Source: Deinococcus soli (ex Cha et al. 2016)
GTDB taxonomy: Bacteria > Deinococcota > Deinococci > Deinococcales > Deinococcaceae
NCBI RefSeq assembly: GCF_001007995.1
Contig: NZ_CP011389.1
Span: 1 to 64,000, forward strand
DNA: 64,000 nucleotides
Reading direction: 5' to 3'
Of the stretch, positions 1 through 11,018 are shown one piece after another. The translations under genes and the position numbers were made by a program. Positions within the stretch are counted from its first letter, which is position 1; every line of letters starts with the position of its first letter. The notes under the pieces are model-generated. The model did no database searches, was not told the origin of the DNA, and saw only the letters and a program-made list of their open reading frames with translations.

Positions 1-725
1 CCGGGCGCGTCGCCCTCGACGGCCAGCAGTACCGCCACCCCGGTCGGCGCGCGGCGCAGCAGGGCCTCCAGCGCCCACCCGGCCGCCGTGGTGCCCTCGC
101 CGCCCGGCAGGCGCGGCGCGAACCCCAAGGGGCGCAGATCCGCCGAGACCCGCAGCAGCAGCGCCCCCCCGGCGGGCAGGACGGCCCGCGCCGCGTCCAG
201 CTGCGCCTGTGCCTGCGCCGCGAACGACGACCCCACCGCGCCCGGCGGGGCGGGCAGCTCCTCGCCCGCCCCACCCAGGCGCAGCGTCACCACCGGCACC
301 CCCTGCGCCTCCAGCGCCGCCGCTACCCGCGAGAGCAGCACGGTCTTCCCGGCGCCCGGCGGCCCGCTCACGATCAGGCGCGGCGCGCGGCCCGCGCGGA
401 CGCCCGCCGTGAACTGCCGGAACGCCCGTTTCTTGCTGCGGCCCAGCAGTTCCAGATCATCCGGCGCCGGGGCCGCGCCCACCGGCCCGTCCGGCAGCGG
501 GGCGCCCAGCTCGCGCGCCAGATCCTCCAGCACCGCGCGCAGCTCGGCCTTGTCCCGCGCGGTGCCCACGTCGCGGTACACGATGTTGCGCACGCTGCTG
601 GGATTCGCGCCGCGCTCGCGCATGCGGGCCTCCAGCCAGCGCAGGCTGCCGGGCACGACACCCCCCCCGCCGGGGGGCACCCGGCCACGCAGGTCGTTCA
701 GGGTCGCTTTCCAGTCCACGGTCAC
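1..725 (-). CDS. P-loop ATPase, C-terminus beyond the window
   Basis: An open frame runs off the left edge, so only about 240 N-terminal residues are visible. They contain a clear Walker A motif (GPPGAGKT near residue 120), so the protein should bind and hydrolyse a nucleotide. Before it lies a small helical-looking segment (LRWLEARMRERGANPSSV). After it an alternating hydrophobic pattern fits a P-loop fold, including a possible Walker B-like strand (GGALLLRVS). The start is a GTG at 725 or 719; no strong ribosome-binding site separates them. I do not recognise the exact family; an AAA/STAND-like regulator or an ATP-binding accessory protein are both possible. It is divergent from the TPR gene at 878. 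Confidence 0.7.
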   Translation of the reverse strand, partial: MTVDWKATLNDLRGRVPPGGGGVVPGSLRWLEARMRERGANPSSVRNIVYRDVGTARDKAELRAVLEDLARELGAPLPDGPVGAAPAPDDLELLGRSKKRAFRQFTAGVRAGRAPRLIVSGPPGAGKTVLLSRVAAALEAQGVPVVTLRLGGAGEELPAPPGAVGSSFAAQAQAQLDAARAVLPAGGALLLRVSADLRPLGFAPRLPGGEGTTAAGWALEALLRRAPTGVAVLLAVEGDAP

Positions 726-877
726 GCCGAGCGTAGCACCCCCGCCGCCCGCGCTGGACCGGGTGCAGAACAACCCGTGCGCGCCGTACCTGACGAACCC
801 GTCAGCTTCACCCCGGCGGCCGCGTGTATAGTCTCACCCAGCACCCAACCCAACTGTCCCCACCGGAGGAACCCCAC

Positions 878-1573
878 ATGCGTAAGATCGCCCTGACCCT
901 GTCCCTTGCCCTGATCACCGCCGCGTCCGCCCAGTCCCTGCAGAGCGCGCAGGCCCTGTACGACCAGGGCAAGTGGCAGGACGCCGCCGCCGCCGCCGCC
1001 GAACTGAACACCAGTGACGGCCTCGCCCTGGCCGCCGAGGCCACCACCGCCGGCGCCGGACTGGTTGCCGACGGGCAGAAGAAGGCCCTGTTCGAGAAGG
1101 CCCAGGCGTATGCCAAGCAGGCCATCGCCAAGGACAGGAACAATGCCGACGCGTACTTCGAACTCGCCCGCGCGCAGGGCCGCCTCGCGCAGTTCAGCGG
1201 CATCCTCCAGAGCCTCGGGCTGGCCGGCGAGATGAAGAAGAACCTCGACATGGCCGTCAAGCTGGACCCCAAGATGGCCGGGGCGTACGTCGCGCTGGGC
1301 CTGTGGAACGCCAACCTCGTGTCCAAGGGCTTCATCGCCACCCGCGCGACCGGCGCGGACAAGGGCCAGATCATTCCCAACTTCGAGAAGGCGATCAGCC
1401 TGGAGCCCACCACCGCCGTGCACCGCATCGAGTACGCCAACGCCCTGATCCTCCAGGGCAAGAAGGCCGAGGCCGCCGCGCAGCTCGAGAAGGCCATCAG
1501 CTTCAACGCCACGACCTTCTGGGAGAAGCGTGACGAGGAGACCGCCAAGGCGGCCCTCGCAAAACTGAAGTAA
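878..1573 (+). CDS. exported tetratricopeptide-repeat protein
   Basis: This 231-residue protein starts with a Sec signal peptide ([19 protein letters not shown], probable cleavage after ASA). The rest is alpha-helical with TPR-like units ([46 protein letters not shown]), typical of periplasmic scaffolds for protein-protein contacts. The ATG at 878 has a good ribosome-binding site (CGGAGGA at 864-870) and begins the signal peptide; an in-frame start at 824 would only add non-conserved residues. A TATAGT box at 827-832 may be the -10 element. A strong GC-rich hairpin follows the stop. No enzymatic motif is seen and the partner is unknown. Confidence 0.85.
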   Translation: MRKIALTLSLALITAASAQSLQSAQALYDQGKWQDAAAAAAELNTSDGLALAAEATTAGAGLVADGQKKALFEKAQAYAKQAIAKDRNNADAYFELARAQGRLAQFSGILQSLGLAGEMKKNLDMAVKLDPKMAGAYVALGLWNANLVSKGFIATRATGADKGQIIPNFEKAISLEPTTAVHRIEYANALILQGKKAEAAAQLEKAISFNATTFWEKRDEETAKAALAKLK

Positions 1574-1577
1574 TTCC

Positions 1578-1622
1578 GCGTGGCGCGCCGCTCCAGGCCC
1601 TGGCCGGGGCGGCGCGCCACGC
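1578..1622 (+). terminator. long GC-rich hairpin after the TPR gene
   Basis: Fourteen-base perfect arms (GCGTGGCGCGCCGC at 1578-1591 and its complement at 1609-1622) begin four bases after the stop codon. There is no T-run, so it may act as a Rho-independent-like pause or as a 3' stabiliser. Confidence 0.55.
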
Positions 1623-1651
1623 TTGACACCCCGGGGGGTGCCGCGTAGACT
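1623..1651 (+). promoter_or_regulatory. sigma-70 type promoter of tRNA-Pro
   Basis: A perfect -35 box TTGACA (1623-1628) is separated by exactly 17 bases from TAGACT (1646-1651). Transcription would start near 1658, about 32 bases before the mature tRNA. Confidence 0.85.
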
Positions 1652-1689
1652 TCTCCCTGCCCAGCCTGCCGGCGGGTGATGGTCGGGTT

Positions 1690-1766
<77 letters not shown>

Positions 1767-1772
1767 TCAAGG

Positions 1773-1800
1773 AAGCCCTCCCCGCCGGGAGGGCTTTTTT
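1773..1800 (+). terminator. Rho-independent terminator of tRNA-Pro
   Basis: Nine-base perfect arms (AGCCCTCCC at 1774-1782 and GGGAGGGCT at 1787-1795) with a four-base loop end in a run of T. Confidence 0.92.
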
Positions 1801-1831
1801 CACGCTGCCCACCCACCCCGGAGACTGCCCC

Positions 1832-2536
1832 ATGCGCGTGTACGCGATAGCCGACCTGCACCTCGCCTTCTGCACCCCGAAACCCATGACGGTGTTCGGG
1901 CCGCAGTGGGCTGGGCATCCGCAGGCGATCTTCGACGAGTGGCGCGCCGTCGTGCGCGACGAAGATCTGGTGCTGCTGCCCGGCGACCTGTCCTGGGCGA
2001 TGCGGCTGCCCGAGGCGATGCAGGACCTCGCGCCGGTCGCCGCTCTCCCCGGCACGAAGGTGCTGCTGCGCGGCAACCACGACTACTGGTGGCCCACCGC
2101 CTCCAAACTCCGTGCGGCCCTCCCGGACGGCATGCTGGCCGTCGTGAACGACGCCGTGCGCGTGGGGAACGTCGTCGTGTGCGGTTCACGCGGCTGGATC
2201 ACCCCCGGCTTCGAGCCGCTGGGCGCGGACGACCAGCGCCTGCTGGACCGCGAGGCCGAACGCCTCAGCCTGAGCGTGCAGGCCGCCCGCAGCATCCGGC
2301 AGCCCGGCGACCACCTGATCCTGATGCTGCACTACCCCCCGGCCACCCCGCCATACCCGGCCAACCCGATCACCCGCGTGATCGACGACGCCCGGCCCGA
2401 CCAGATCGTGTACGGGCACCTGCACGGCGTCGCGCCCGAACGCGCCATGCGGCACGTGAACGGCGTCCCGGCGCATCTGGTCGCGGCGGACGGCCTGAAA
2501 TTCCGGCCCCGGCTGCTGCTCGACACCCACACCTGA
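1832..2536 (+). CDS. metallophosphoesterase
   Basis: This 234-residue protein has the calcineurin-like phosphoesterase signature in order: DLHL near residue 8, GDLSWAM near 53, GNHDYWW near 82, then a late histidine block ([11 protein letters not shown]) and GHLHG near 192. Those residues bind two metals and hydrolyse phosphoester bonds in the cytoplasm; no signal peptide is seen. The substrate is unknown. It follows the tRNA terminator by 32 bases, so it is transcribed separately. A second, unrelated-looking phosphoesterase lies 560 bases downstream. Confidence 0.9.
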   Translation: MRVYAIADLHLAFCTPKPMTVFGPQWAGHPQAIFDEWRAVVRDEDLVLLPGDLSWAMRLPEAMQDLAPVAALPGTKVLLRGNHDYWWPTASKLRAALPDGMLAVVNDAVRVGNVVVCGSRGWITPGFEPLGADDQRLLDREAERLSLSVQAARSIRQPGDHLILMLHYPPATPPYPANPITRVIDDARPDQIVYGHLHGVAPERAMRHVNGVPAHLVAADGLKFRPRLLLDTHT

Positions 2537-2663
2537 GGGGCGGGCTGCCCGCGTGGGCCGTACGCCCCCTCTGTGGACCGCTGGGTTCAGGTGTGTCGAG
2601 GAATGCCCTCACAGCGGTTTCCAGCCGCCCTTCGACTCCACTTCCATCCGCTGAGCGCCCGGC

Positions 2664-2711
2664 GCGGGGGAACGTGGAGGGGGGATGAAGCGCCCCGCCG
2701 CGTTCCCCCGC
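2664..2711. repeat. perfect 11-bp inverted repeat upstream of a small membrane-protein gene
   Basis: GCGGGGGAACG (2664-2674) and its exact complement (2701-2711) flank 26 bases. The 198-base gap 2537-2734 otherwise holds no recognisable gene. The repeat could be the end of transcription of the preceding gene or an operator for the next. Confidence 0.4.
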
Positions 2712-2734
2712 CCCGCTCGTGGCAGCATGGGCAG

Positions 2735-3100
2735 GTGAATGCTGCCATCCTCCGCACGGCCCTGATCACCGGCGTGGTGATCGCCGCCGTGAACATCCTG
2801 TTCGCCGCGCTCGACTACGGCCTGGACACCCTGCCTGTCTGGTTCTACCTCGCGCAGCTGCTGCTGCTGCCCGCCATGCTGCTGCCCATCCGGTACTTCC
2901 CTCAGGCGGCGGTCACGCGGGAGTTCCTGCCGCGCGCCGCGCTGTACGCGATGGGCTGGGCGGTGCCGTACGCGATCTACAAGTTCGCGCACGACGCCCT
3001 GAGCCCCGCCTTTCAGCCTGCCGGGTCGCTCCTGTCGTACCTGATCACGGTGGCGGCGTTCTCGCTGCTCTTCGCCGCGATCCGCAGGCCCACCCGCTGA
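2735..3100 (+). CDS. small integral membrane protein of unknown function
   Basis: About 121 residues with four predicted membrane segments (ALITGVVIAAVNILFAAL, VWFYLAQLLLLPAMLLPI, AALYAMGWAVPYAIYKF, LLSYLITVAAFSLLFAAI). GTG at 2735 is chosen because upstream in-frame codons are low-complexity and the first helix begins right after it. Its stop codon overlaps the next gene's start (TGATG), so the two are translationally coupled; this suggests a shared unit with the phosphoesterase but not a function. I do not recognise the family. Confidence 0.7.
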   Translation: MNAAILRTALITGVVIAAVNILFAALDYGLDTLPVWFYLAQLLLLPAMLLPIRYFPQAAVTREFLPRAALYAMGWAVPYAIYKFAHDALSPAFQPAGSLLSYLITVAAFSLLFAAIRRPTR

Positions 3101-3825
3101 TGCGCCTCGCAATCCTGGGTGACGTGCACGGCAACGCCTTCGCGCTGCGCGCCGTGCTGGACGACATCCGCGCCGCGAGTCCCGATCAGGTGCTGAACCT
3201 GGGCGACACCGTGTGGGGCTGCGCGGATCCCGCCAGCGCCTGGGCGCTGCAACAGGAGTGCGCGCCGCCCAGCGTGCGCGGCAACACCGACGAACGGGTC
3301 GCGGGCCTGCGTGACGGCAAGGAGACCATGCGCGCCTGGGTGCGCGCCCGGCTCCCGGCGGACGTGCCCGCGACCCTCGCGGCCCTGCCCACCCACCTCG
3401 ACACGGCCGACGGCGAGGTCCGCGTCGCGCACGGCAGCCCCCGCAGTCCCTGGGAAGACCTGATGCTCACCGGGACCCCGGACGGGCACACCCGCCCCGC
3501 CCGCTTCAGGGAACTGCGCGAGCGGCTGGGCGGCTTCCGCTTCGGCGCGGGCGGCCGCGTGTGCATCGTCGGGCACACCCACCGTGAGATGCTGACCGTC
3601 GTGGACGGCCTGACCGTCGTAAATGCCGGACCCGTTTCCCGGCAGAAGGACGGGCTGCCGCTGGCCCGGTGGGTGCAGCTCACCCGCCGCGCCGGGCACT
3701 GGACGGCCGAGTTCCGCCGCGTGCCCTACGACACGCAGGCGGCCTCCACCTGGGCCCGCACGCATGGCCCGGCCGGTGCAGGCGACCACGAGGCCCACTG
3801 GCTGACCACCGGACGCGAACCCTGA
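3100..3825 (+). CDS. metallophosphoesterase, YfcE/ApaH-like
   Basis: The 241-residue protein begins MRLAILGDVHGN, the first metal-binding block of calcineurin-like phosphoesterases, followed by LNLGDTVWG, RGNTDE (replacing the commoner GNHD), AHGSP and VGHTHREM. The N-T-D variant of the third block is typical of the YfcE and serine/threonine-phosphatase-like branch. It is cytoplasmic and its substrate is unknown. The start overlaps the previous stop by one base. An intergenic repeat begins directly after the stop. Confidence 0.9.
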   Translation: MRLAILGDVHGNAFALRAVLDDIRAASPDQVLNLGDTVWGCADPASAWALQQECAPPSVRGNTDERVAGLRDGKETMRAWVRARLPADVPATLAALPTHLDTADGEVRVAHGSPRSPWEDLMLTGTPDGHTRPARFRELRERLGGFRFGAGGRVCIVGHTHREMLTVVDGLTVVNAGPVSRQKDGLPLARWVQLTRRAGHWTAEFRRVPYDTQAASTWARTHGPAGAGDHEAHWLTTGREP

Positions 3826-3827
3826 CA

Positions 3828-3970
3828 CGGGACTAAAGTGAATCCAAATCATTCGGAGTCGCCGGGTGGCCCCCTCACCCTTCCGTCGCTTCGCTCCTCC
3901 CTCCCTCTCCCACAGGGGGAGAGGGGACCACGGAACGTGTCCAAGTCGGAGGCGAGTCATTTTAATCCCG
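3828..3970. repeat. 143-bp intergenic repeat with terminal inverted repeats (copy C)
   Basis: The ends CGGGACTAAAGTGAATC (3828-3844) and, read from the other strand, CGGGATTAAAATGACTC (3970-3954) match at 14 of 17 positions. The interior contains a short palindrome (CCCTCTCCCACAGGGGGAGAGG). No reading frame of note lies inside. The tip ATACGGGATT just outside the right end resembles the tip ATACGGATT of the copy at 47965. It looks like a small non-autonomous mobile repeat of the type known in Deinococcus genomes. Confidence 0.6.
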
Positions 3971-3983
3971 TATGACGCAATAG

Positions 3984-4020
3984 AAGAAGCGCCTCCCTCT
4001 CATGGGGAGGCGCTTCTTAT
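3984..4020 (-). terminator. terminator of the DEAD-box helicase gene
   Basis: Fourteen-base perfect arms (AAGAAGCGCCTCCC at 3984-3997 and 4005-4018) lie just downstream of the helicase stop codon on the minus strand. The flanks are A/T-rich on both sides, so it may also stop plus-strand transcription. Confidence 0.85.
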
Positions 4021-4030
4021 TCAGTGAGGC

Positions 4031-5855
<1,825 letters not shown>

Positions 5856-5972
5856 GGGAAAGCACAGCCCCAGTGACCAGCAAACGCCCTTTGAAACGGC
5901 ATCCAGCATGTCCTGAAAGTGGGGGCACCTTCCAGCCGCACGGGAACCTCCCGTCGCGGCGCACGAATTGAA

Positions 5973-6001
5973 ATGATACCGGATCTCTGGACTGAATGCA
6001 A
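5973..6001 (-). promoter_or_regulatory. promoter of the DEAD-box helicase gene
   Basis: Read on the minus strand, TTGCAT (6001-5996) and TATCAT (5978-5973) are separated by 17 bases. The implied transcript has an unusually long leader for this genome, which could hold a temperature- or protein-responsive element as in cold-shock helicase genes; that is inference. Confidence 0.7.
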
Positions 6002-6056
6002 GAGCTGCTTGCGGTGCGCGGGTGTGATCATTCTAGAAGGCGGACGCCCCGGGGTC

Positions 6057-7031
6057 TCAGGGTGCCTGCTCCAGCCCGGCGGGCAGGACGCCGCCCAGCG
6101 CGACCCACGCCTGGAGGAGGTCGTCCGGGATGGGCGCGTGCAGGTGCAGCGCCTCGCCCGTCACCGGATGCGGGATGGTCAGGAACTGCGCGTGCAGCGC
6201 CTGCCGGGCGATCAGTTCCGAGGGGCGGCCATACACGGTGTCGCCCAGGATCGGGCTGCCCAGGTGCGCCAGATGCACGCGGAGCTGGTGGGTGCGGCCC
6301 GTGCGTGGCTGCGCCCGCACCAGGGTCAGGATGCGCCCGTGCCCATCCGGACGGGTGTCCAGCGGCGTGAACAGCGTCTGCGCCTCACGCGGGTGTGCGC
6401 CGCCCACCGTCATGCGCTGGCGCTGCACCGGGTGCCGCCCGACGGGCACGTCCACGTTCACCGGTGCCTGCGCGGACCACGCGCCCGCCGCGATAGCCAG
6501 ATACGTCTTGCGCGTCTCACGGTCCTTGAAGGCCGACGCCAGCCGCGCGTGGGCCGCGACCGTCTTGGCCACGACGATCACGCCACTGGTGTCCTTGTCC
6601 AGCCGATGCACGATGCCGGGCCGGTAACCATCCGGGCCGTCGAATCCGGACTGCTCGGGCAGCGTCATACGGCCCAGCAGGGCGTTCACCAGCGTGCCCG
6701 TCGTGACGCCCGGCGCGGGGTGCGTGACCATCCCGGCGGGTTTGTTCACGGCGATCAGGTGCTCGTCCTCGAAGATCACGTCCAGCGGCACCTGCTCGGG
6801 CGCCACCGTCGCGTCGGCGGGCGACGGGACCTGCACGGTCAGGACCTCCCCGCCACGCAGTTTCAGGCTGGCCTTGCCGGCCACCACGCCGCCCACCTGC
6901 ACGTGCCCGGCCTCGATCCAGCCGGACACCTGCGAGCGGCTGGCACCACTCAGCGCCGACACGACCGCGTCGAGGCGTCCGGGCGTGGCAGTCAGGGTCA
7001 GGCGATCAGGGGAGGGGGCGGCGTCGGTCAC
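6057..7031 (-). CDS. rluD: 23S rRNA pseudouridine synthase, RluD family
   Basis: The 324-residue protein has an N-terminal S4 RNA-binding domain (RLDAVVSALSGASRSQVSGW) and the RluA/RluD catalytic block HRLDKDTSG with its catalytic aspartate. It also has the preceding NKPAGMVTHP stretch. It isomerises uridines in 23S rRNA (helix 69 for RluD itself). GTG at 7031 is preceded by TACACT and exactly 7 nt, so the mRNA is probably leaderless. It is divergent from tatA. RluC-type specificity cannot be excluded from sequence alone. Confidence 0.9.
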   Translation of the reverse strand: MTDAAPSPDRLTLTATPGRLDAVVSALSGASRSQVSGWIEAGHVQVGGVVAGKASLKLRGGEVLTVQVPSPADATVAPEQVPLDVIFEDEHLIAVNKPAGMVTHPAPGVTTGTLVNALLGRMTLPEQSGFDGPDGYRPGIVHRLDKDTSGVIVVAKTVAAHARLASAFKDRETRKTYLAIAAGAWSAQAPVNVDVPVGRHPVQRQRMTVGGAHPREAQTLFTPLDTRPDGHGRILTLVRAQPRTGRTHQLRVHLAHLGSPILGDTVYGRPSELIARQALHAQFLTIPHPVTGEALHLHAPIPDDLLQAWVALGGVLPAGLEQAP

Positions 7032-7198
7032 GCGCCCGAGTGTACCCCCACGCCCCGCCCAGGCCGCCCCGGCGTTCACCCGCACTTCACGGTGTGCGCT
7101 GCCGTCATCCGATCCGGCCCGAACTGCATACACCTGAATGACCCCAGTCCCCGCCCGGCGCTGCCGGACCGGGTCGCCGCCCCTACAAGGAGAACGTC

Positions 7199-7501
7199 AT
7201 GCCCAACATTGGACCCGCTGAACTGCTCGTCGTGCTGCTCGTCGCCCTGGTGGTCTTCGGCCCCCGCAAACTGCCGGAACTCGGCAAGAGTCTCGGCAAC
7301 GGTCTGCGCGAATTTCGAAAGAGCACCCAGGGCCTGCGGGACGACCTGAACGTCATCGCGCCTTCCCCCACCGTCCAGGCCCCCACGGCTGCTGCCGTGG
7401 CGACCGCCGCCTCGGTCGCCGCCGTCCCCGCCGCTCAGCCGGCCGCCGCGCACGCCGTGACAGCCACCCTGGCCCCGGACAGCGGCGCCCACCGGGCGTA
7501 A
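7199..7501 (+). CDS. tatA: twin-arginine translocase subunit TatA
   Basis: The 100-residue protein has one N-terminal membrane helix (ELLVVLLVALVVF) followed by the TatA hinge FGPRKLPELGKSLGNGLREFRK and an amphipathic helix. It then has an alanine-rich tail. It forms the pore of the Tat system, which exports folded cofactor-bearing proteins. The ribosome-binding site AAGGAGA lies 6 nt upstream. No tatC is in the window. The ECF sigma gene follows closely (stop at 7501, possible GTG at 7515), so co-transcription is likely. Confidence 0.95.
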   Translation: MPNIGPAELLVVLLVALVVFGPRKLPELGKSLGNGLREFRKSTQGLRDDLNVIAPSPTVQAPTAAAVATAASVAAVPAAQPAAAHAVTATLAPDSGAHRA

Positions 7502-7631
7502 CGGAGGCCCGCGCGTGACTGCCCAGCACCTCGCCCCGGCCACCGGGCGTTCCACGCGCGACCTTCATGAACGGCGGCTCAGGACGCCCGTCCAACGCCA
7601 CGCGTCGCCGCTGGTACGCTGGACCGGACCT

Positions 7632-8168
7632 ATGACTGCCCCCCTTCACCCCGACCTGCCGGACGAGGCGCTCATCCGCGCGATGGCCGACGGCACCGAA
7701 GACGCCCTGCGGGAACTGCACCGCCGCTACGCCCGGCTGCTGTACAGCCTCGGGCACCGCATGCTCCGGCAGGCGGACGACGTGGAAAGCTGCGTTCAGG
7801 ACGCCTTCATGAACGCCTGGCGGCACGCCGCCCGCTTTGACCCCACCCGGGCCAGTGCCAAGACGTGGCTGGTGAGTATCGCCCACCACCGTTTTCTTCA
7901 GGAGCTGCGTGACCGGCCCGATACCCCCCTGGAGATCGAGGAGTGGGACGCCCCCACCGCCTCACCCGACGTGGACTCGCAGGTCATGGCGCAGGGCGCC
8001 GTGCAGGCCCTCGACGAGACGCAGCGGCACCTTGTGGAACTCGCGTACTACCGCGGGTACTCGCACAGTGAACTGGCCATCCTGACCGGACTGCCGGTCG
8101 GTACAGTAAAATCCCGGCTGCGCGCCGCGATCGACCGCATGCGCACCCACCTGGGCCTCCAGTCATGA
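7632..8168 (+). CDS. ECF RNA polymerase sigma factor
   Basis: The product shows sigma region 2 (EALRELHRRYARLLYSLGHRM, VQDAFMNAWRHAARFDP) and region 4 with a helix-turn-helix (YSHSELAILTGLPVGTVKSRL), the ECF pattern. With ATG at 7632 it has 178 residues. An in-frame GTG at 7515 with GGAGG 7 nt upstream would add 39 residues without obvious homology, so the true start is uncertain. The next gene encodes an RskA-type anti-sigma factor, a typical pair. The two are likely to be induced together by envelope or oxidative stress; the signal is not visible here. Confidence 0.9.
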   Translation: MTAPLHPDLPDEALIRAMADGTEDALRELHRRYARLLYSLGHRMLRQADDVESCVQDAFMNAWRHAARFDPTRASAKTWLVSIAHHRFLQELRDRPDTPLEIEEWDAPTASPDVDSQVMAQGAVQALDETQRHLVELAYYRGYSHSELAILTGLPVGTVKSRLRAAIDRMRTHLGLQS

Positions 8169-8238
8169 CCGCCCACCTCTCCGTCCCCCGCCCTCTCATT
8201 CCCGCAGCCGCGCGCGCCGCACGCCAGGCAGGTGAATC

Positions 8239-8973
8239 GTGATCAGCAGAGAAGACATCCTGGCGCTCGCCCTGGGACAACTGGGTTCCGCCGACGAGCA
8301 GCGCGTCCGGGCCGCCATCGAGGCCGACCCGGCCCTGGCCCGCGACTACCGCGCGGACCTCGAATTCCTGCACGGGCTGCCCGACAGCCTCCCGGACGTC
8401 CCCGTGCCCGATGGCGCCGAGGCGCGCCTGATGGACCGTCTGGCGCTCGAAACTGCCGCCCAGGCCAGCGCGACGCCCACCCCGTCCCAAGTTCCGGGCG
8501 GCAGTTCTCCGAACGTCCCACTGTACCCGGCCGGTCAGGTGCCCGCCACTGCCACCACCGTCCGCTCGCCACGCGGACTGAACTGGCGCCTGATGCTGCT
8601 CTCCGTCGTGGCGGCCCTCACGCTCGGCGTGATCTTCCTGCGCCCGCCGGCCGAGCAGAGCCTGCTCAGCCAGTATCAGGAGACCCCCGGCGCGCAGAGC
8701 CAGCCGCTCGCCGCGAACGGACAGCCGCTGGGCGAACTGATCCGCCTGCCCGACGGCCGCGCGTTCCTGCATCTGAACGCCCTGGCTCCCCAGGACCGCG
8801 TGTACCAGCTGTGGCGCATCGAGGGCGGCAAGCCCATCAGCGCCGGTGTCTTCGATGGGCAGGGCATCGTGATTCCCCGCGTGGAGGCCGGGCAGACCGT
8901 CGCGGTCAGCGTGGAACCGACCGGCGGCAGCGAACAGCCCACCACCACGCCCATCCTGATTCAGCAACTGTAA
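8239..8973 (+). CDS. RskA-type anti-sigma factor
   Basis: The 244-residue protein has a soluble N-terminal anti-sigma-like domain (REDILALALGQL, ADPALARDYRADLEFL). One membrane helix follows near residue 120 (LMLLSVVAALTLGVIFL), then an extracytoplasmic RskA domain (DRVYQLWRIEGGKPISAGVF). It would hold the preceding sigma factor inactive at the membrane until a signal triggers proteolysis. The N-terminal part lacks an obvious HxxxCxxC zinc motif, so it is of the zinc-free kind. GTG at 8239 lies 70 bases after the sigma gene. Confidence 0.88.
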   Translation: MISREDILALALGQLGSADEQRVRAAIEADPALARDYRADLEFLHGLPDSLPDVPVPDGAEARLMDRLALETAAQASATPTPSQVPGGSSPNVPLYPAGQVPATATTVRSPRGLNWRLMLLSVVAALTLGVIFLRPPAEQSLLSQYQETPGAQSQPLAANGQPLGELIRLPDGRAFLHLNALAPQDRVYQLWRIEGGKPISAGVFDGQGIVIPRVEAGQTVAVSVEPTGGSEQPTTTPILIQQL

Positions 8974-9191
8974 TCGCCACACGGGAGTGGGGACCACAGA
9001 GAGCGAGGCCGGAGGCTGTACGCGCGGCCTCCCTCTCTGTACCACAGCTCTACGAGTCCCATGGGGGAGAGGGCGCAACGGAAGGCGAGCACGTTCGAAG
9101 CAGGTCACCTGAGTCCCTTATCAGGCGGGTTGAAGGGCTTGCTCGCCACCTCTGAATTGAGCAGGGCGAGCACCTAAACTGGACACTACCC
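8974..9191. repeat. intergenic region with nested inverted repeats, degenerate repeat copy
   Basis: No gene is seen in these 218 bases between two convergent genes. A hairpin CAGAGAGCGAGGCC (8997-9010) with GGCCTCCCTCTCTG (9026-9039) mismatches at one position and may stop transcription from the left. Farther right, GGCGAGCA and TGCTCGCC form a second inverted pair. Short stretches (GGGGGAGAGGG, GGAAGGCGAG) recall the repeat at 3828, so this may be a decayed copy. Confidence 0.4.
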
Positions 9192-11018
9192 TCAGCGCAG
9201 CCAGTCGTCGCCGACGTCCTCGACTTTCTTCCCGGCCAGGTCATCCACCTCGTCCTTGCGGGTCGCCCAGGCCGGGAACGGGTAGTTCACGAGCACCGGG
9301 TTCGGCACGTCTGGCTGACTGACGAGCATGGTGCCCGGCTGGAGGATGCCTGCCCGCGCGCGGAAACTCTGCGGCAGGAAACGGTACTCGGGCCGCTCGG
9401 CCTCGGCGAGGTCCAGGCGACCCACCACGCGGATCGCGGCGTTGGACACGATGCGGCGCTCGACCTCGCTGGCGGTCTGCTGCGCGCCGATCAGGATGAT
9501 CCCCAGGCTGCGGCCGCGTTCGGCGATGTCCAGAAGCACGTCCTTGATCGGGCTGTCCCCGTCGCGTGGGGCGTACTTGTTCAGCTCGTCCAGCACGACG
9601 AACACCGTGTCCTGCCGCCCCACGCGTTCCTTGTGCTCGAACAGGTCGCGCAGCAGCACGCCCACCACGAACATCTGCGCGGTGGCGGACAGCGTGTGGA
9701 TGTCCACCACGGTCGTCTGCACCCCTGGTTTCAGCGGGTCCGGGCGGTACTGCGCGGCCTGCGCGGCACTCAGGTCCCCTCGCACCAGCGGCGTGAGGTG
9801 CTTCTGTACGCCCCTGAGTCGCCGGATGAACGCCTGCAACGTGGCGGGGGACTGCTTGCCCACCCACTTCCGGTCGCCCTCGCCGTCGTTCGCGTCCAGC
9901 AGCTTGTACTCCAGGTACGCGACCAGCTGCGGGAAGGTGCTGATCCGCACGCCGCCCAGCTCGTCGAAGCGGACGTCCTCGTCGAGCAGCTGCTCGGTGT
10001 CCGGCTGCCAGTCCTCCACCGTCAGGTACGGCGTGTCGGCGCCCTGCGCGAGGCGGTACAGGCGGTCCTCGATGCTGCCGATCACGAAGCCCAGGTTCAC
10101 GCTGGCGTCCCGGTCCACGAACACGTACGGCAGCATGCGGCGCAGGCAGAATTCCCGCAGCGAGTACAGGAACGGCGTCACGCCACTGGCCCGCTGCTCC
10201 ACGTGCGGCACGATCGCGCCCGCCGCGCTGCCAGGCCGGGGCGGCGCAAGGAACTGCACGTCCCGGAAGGCTGAAGCCGGGAGGTTCATCAGGTCGTACC
10301 GGGTGCGCGGCAGGCCCTTCTGCGCCTGCGCGTCCGCCTCGCGCGCGCCCACGTCCTTATTCGCCTGATCGAGAAACAGGAGGTCCTCGCCCTTCACGTT
10401 GAAGATCAGTGCCCGCCCCGCCGACGCGGAGGCGCCCATCACGCCACTGCGGAAGATCGAGTGCAGCAGAAACAGCGCGTAACTCGTCTTCGTCGCCACG
10501 CCCGAGATCCCGCTGATGTTGATGTGCCCGCCGTTCTCGCCGTTCACGAAGCGGTAGTTCAGCGGCAGCACCTGCCCGTCTGCCAGCAGACCCCCTGGGA
10601 AGGCCCGGTCGCCCATCTTGTCCGCGCTGAGCGCCATGCGCAGGTCCGCGTCCCGCGCGTGCCGCACCACGTCCCCGGGCTGCGGCGGAATGAAGTTCTC
10701 CGGGTGGACCCGCGTGACCAGCACCCGCGCCGCGTAACTGACACTCGCGGGCAGTAGCCCCGCCGCGACGTCCTGCACGTCACTGTCGAAGGTCACGCCC
10801 TCATGCCGGGTGCGGACGTGATCCACGATCCCGTAGAAGCGCACCTCCGCCCCATCCGGCTTGCGGGTGCCCACCACGACCAGATCGTCGAGCTGGATGC
10901 TGGCGCCGGGCTGCACCGCGAACCAGAAGCTCACCGGGGTCACGTCCTGCGTGCCCAGCACCATGCCCACCACCGCACCTGTCGTCACGCCGTCCGCACC
11001 GAGCCTCAGGTTGGTCAT
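9192..11018 (-). CDS. herA: HerA-like DNA translocase ATPase
   Basis: The 608-residue protein has a HAS-barrel-like N-terminus, a P-loop GISGVATKT near residues 170-178 and a Walker [16 protein letters not shown] long conserved C-terminal block ([18 protein letters not shown]) completes the HerA/FtsK hexameric ATPase pattern. With NurA it resects DNA ends during double-strand-break repair. The P-loop lacks the usual second glycine before the lysine (A-T-K-T in place of G-x-G-K-T/S), which is worth noting. The ATG overlaps the nurA stop (ATGA), giving translational coupling. Confidence 0.92.
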   Translation of the reverse strand: MTNLRLGADGVTTGAVVGMVLGTQDVTPVSFWFAVQPGASIQLDDLVVVGTRKPDGAEVRFYGIVDHVRTRHEGVTFDSDVQDVAAGLLPASVSYAARVLVTRVHPENFIPPQPGDVVRHARDADLRMALSADKMGDRAFPGGLLADGQVLPLNYRFVNGENGGHINISGISGVATKTSYALFLLHSIFRSGVMGASASAGRALIFNVKGEDLLFLDQANKDVGAREADAQAQKGLPRTRYDLMNLPASAFRDVQFLAPPRPGSAAGAIVPHVEQRASGVTPFLYSLREFCLRRMLPYVFVDRDASVNLGFVIGSIEDRLYRLAQGADTPYLTVEDWQPDTEQLLDEDVRFDELGGVRISTFPQLVAYLEYKLLDANDGEGDRKWVGKQSPATLQAFIRRLRGVQKHLTPLVRGDLSAAQAAQYRPDPLKPGVQTTVVDIHTLSATAQMFVVGVLLRDLFEHKERVGRQDTVFVVLDELNKYAPRDGDSPIKDVLLDIAERGRSLGIILIGAQQTASEVERRIVSNAAIRVVGRLDLAEAERPEYRFLPQSFRARAGILQPGTMLVSQPDVPNPVLVNYPFPAWATRKDEVDDLAGKKVEDVGDDWLR

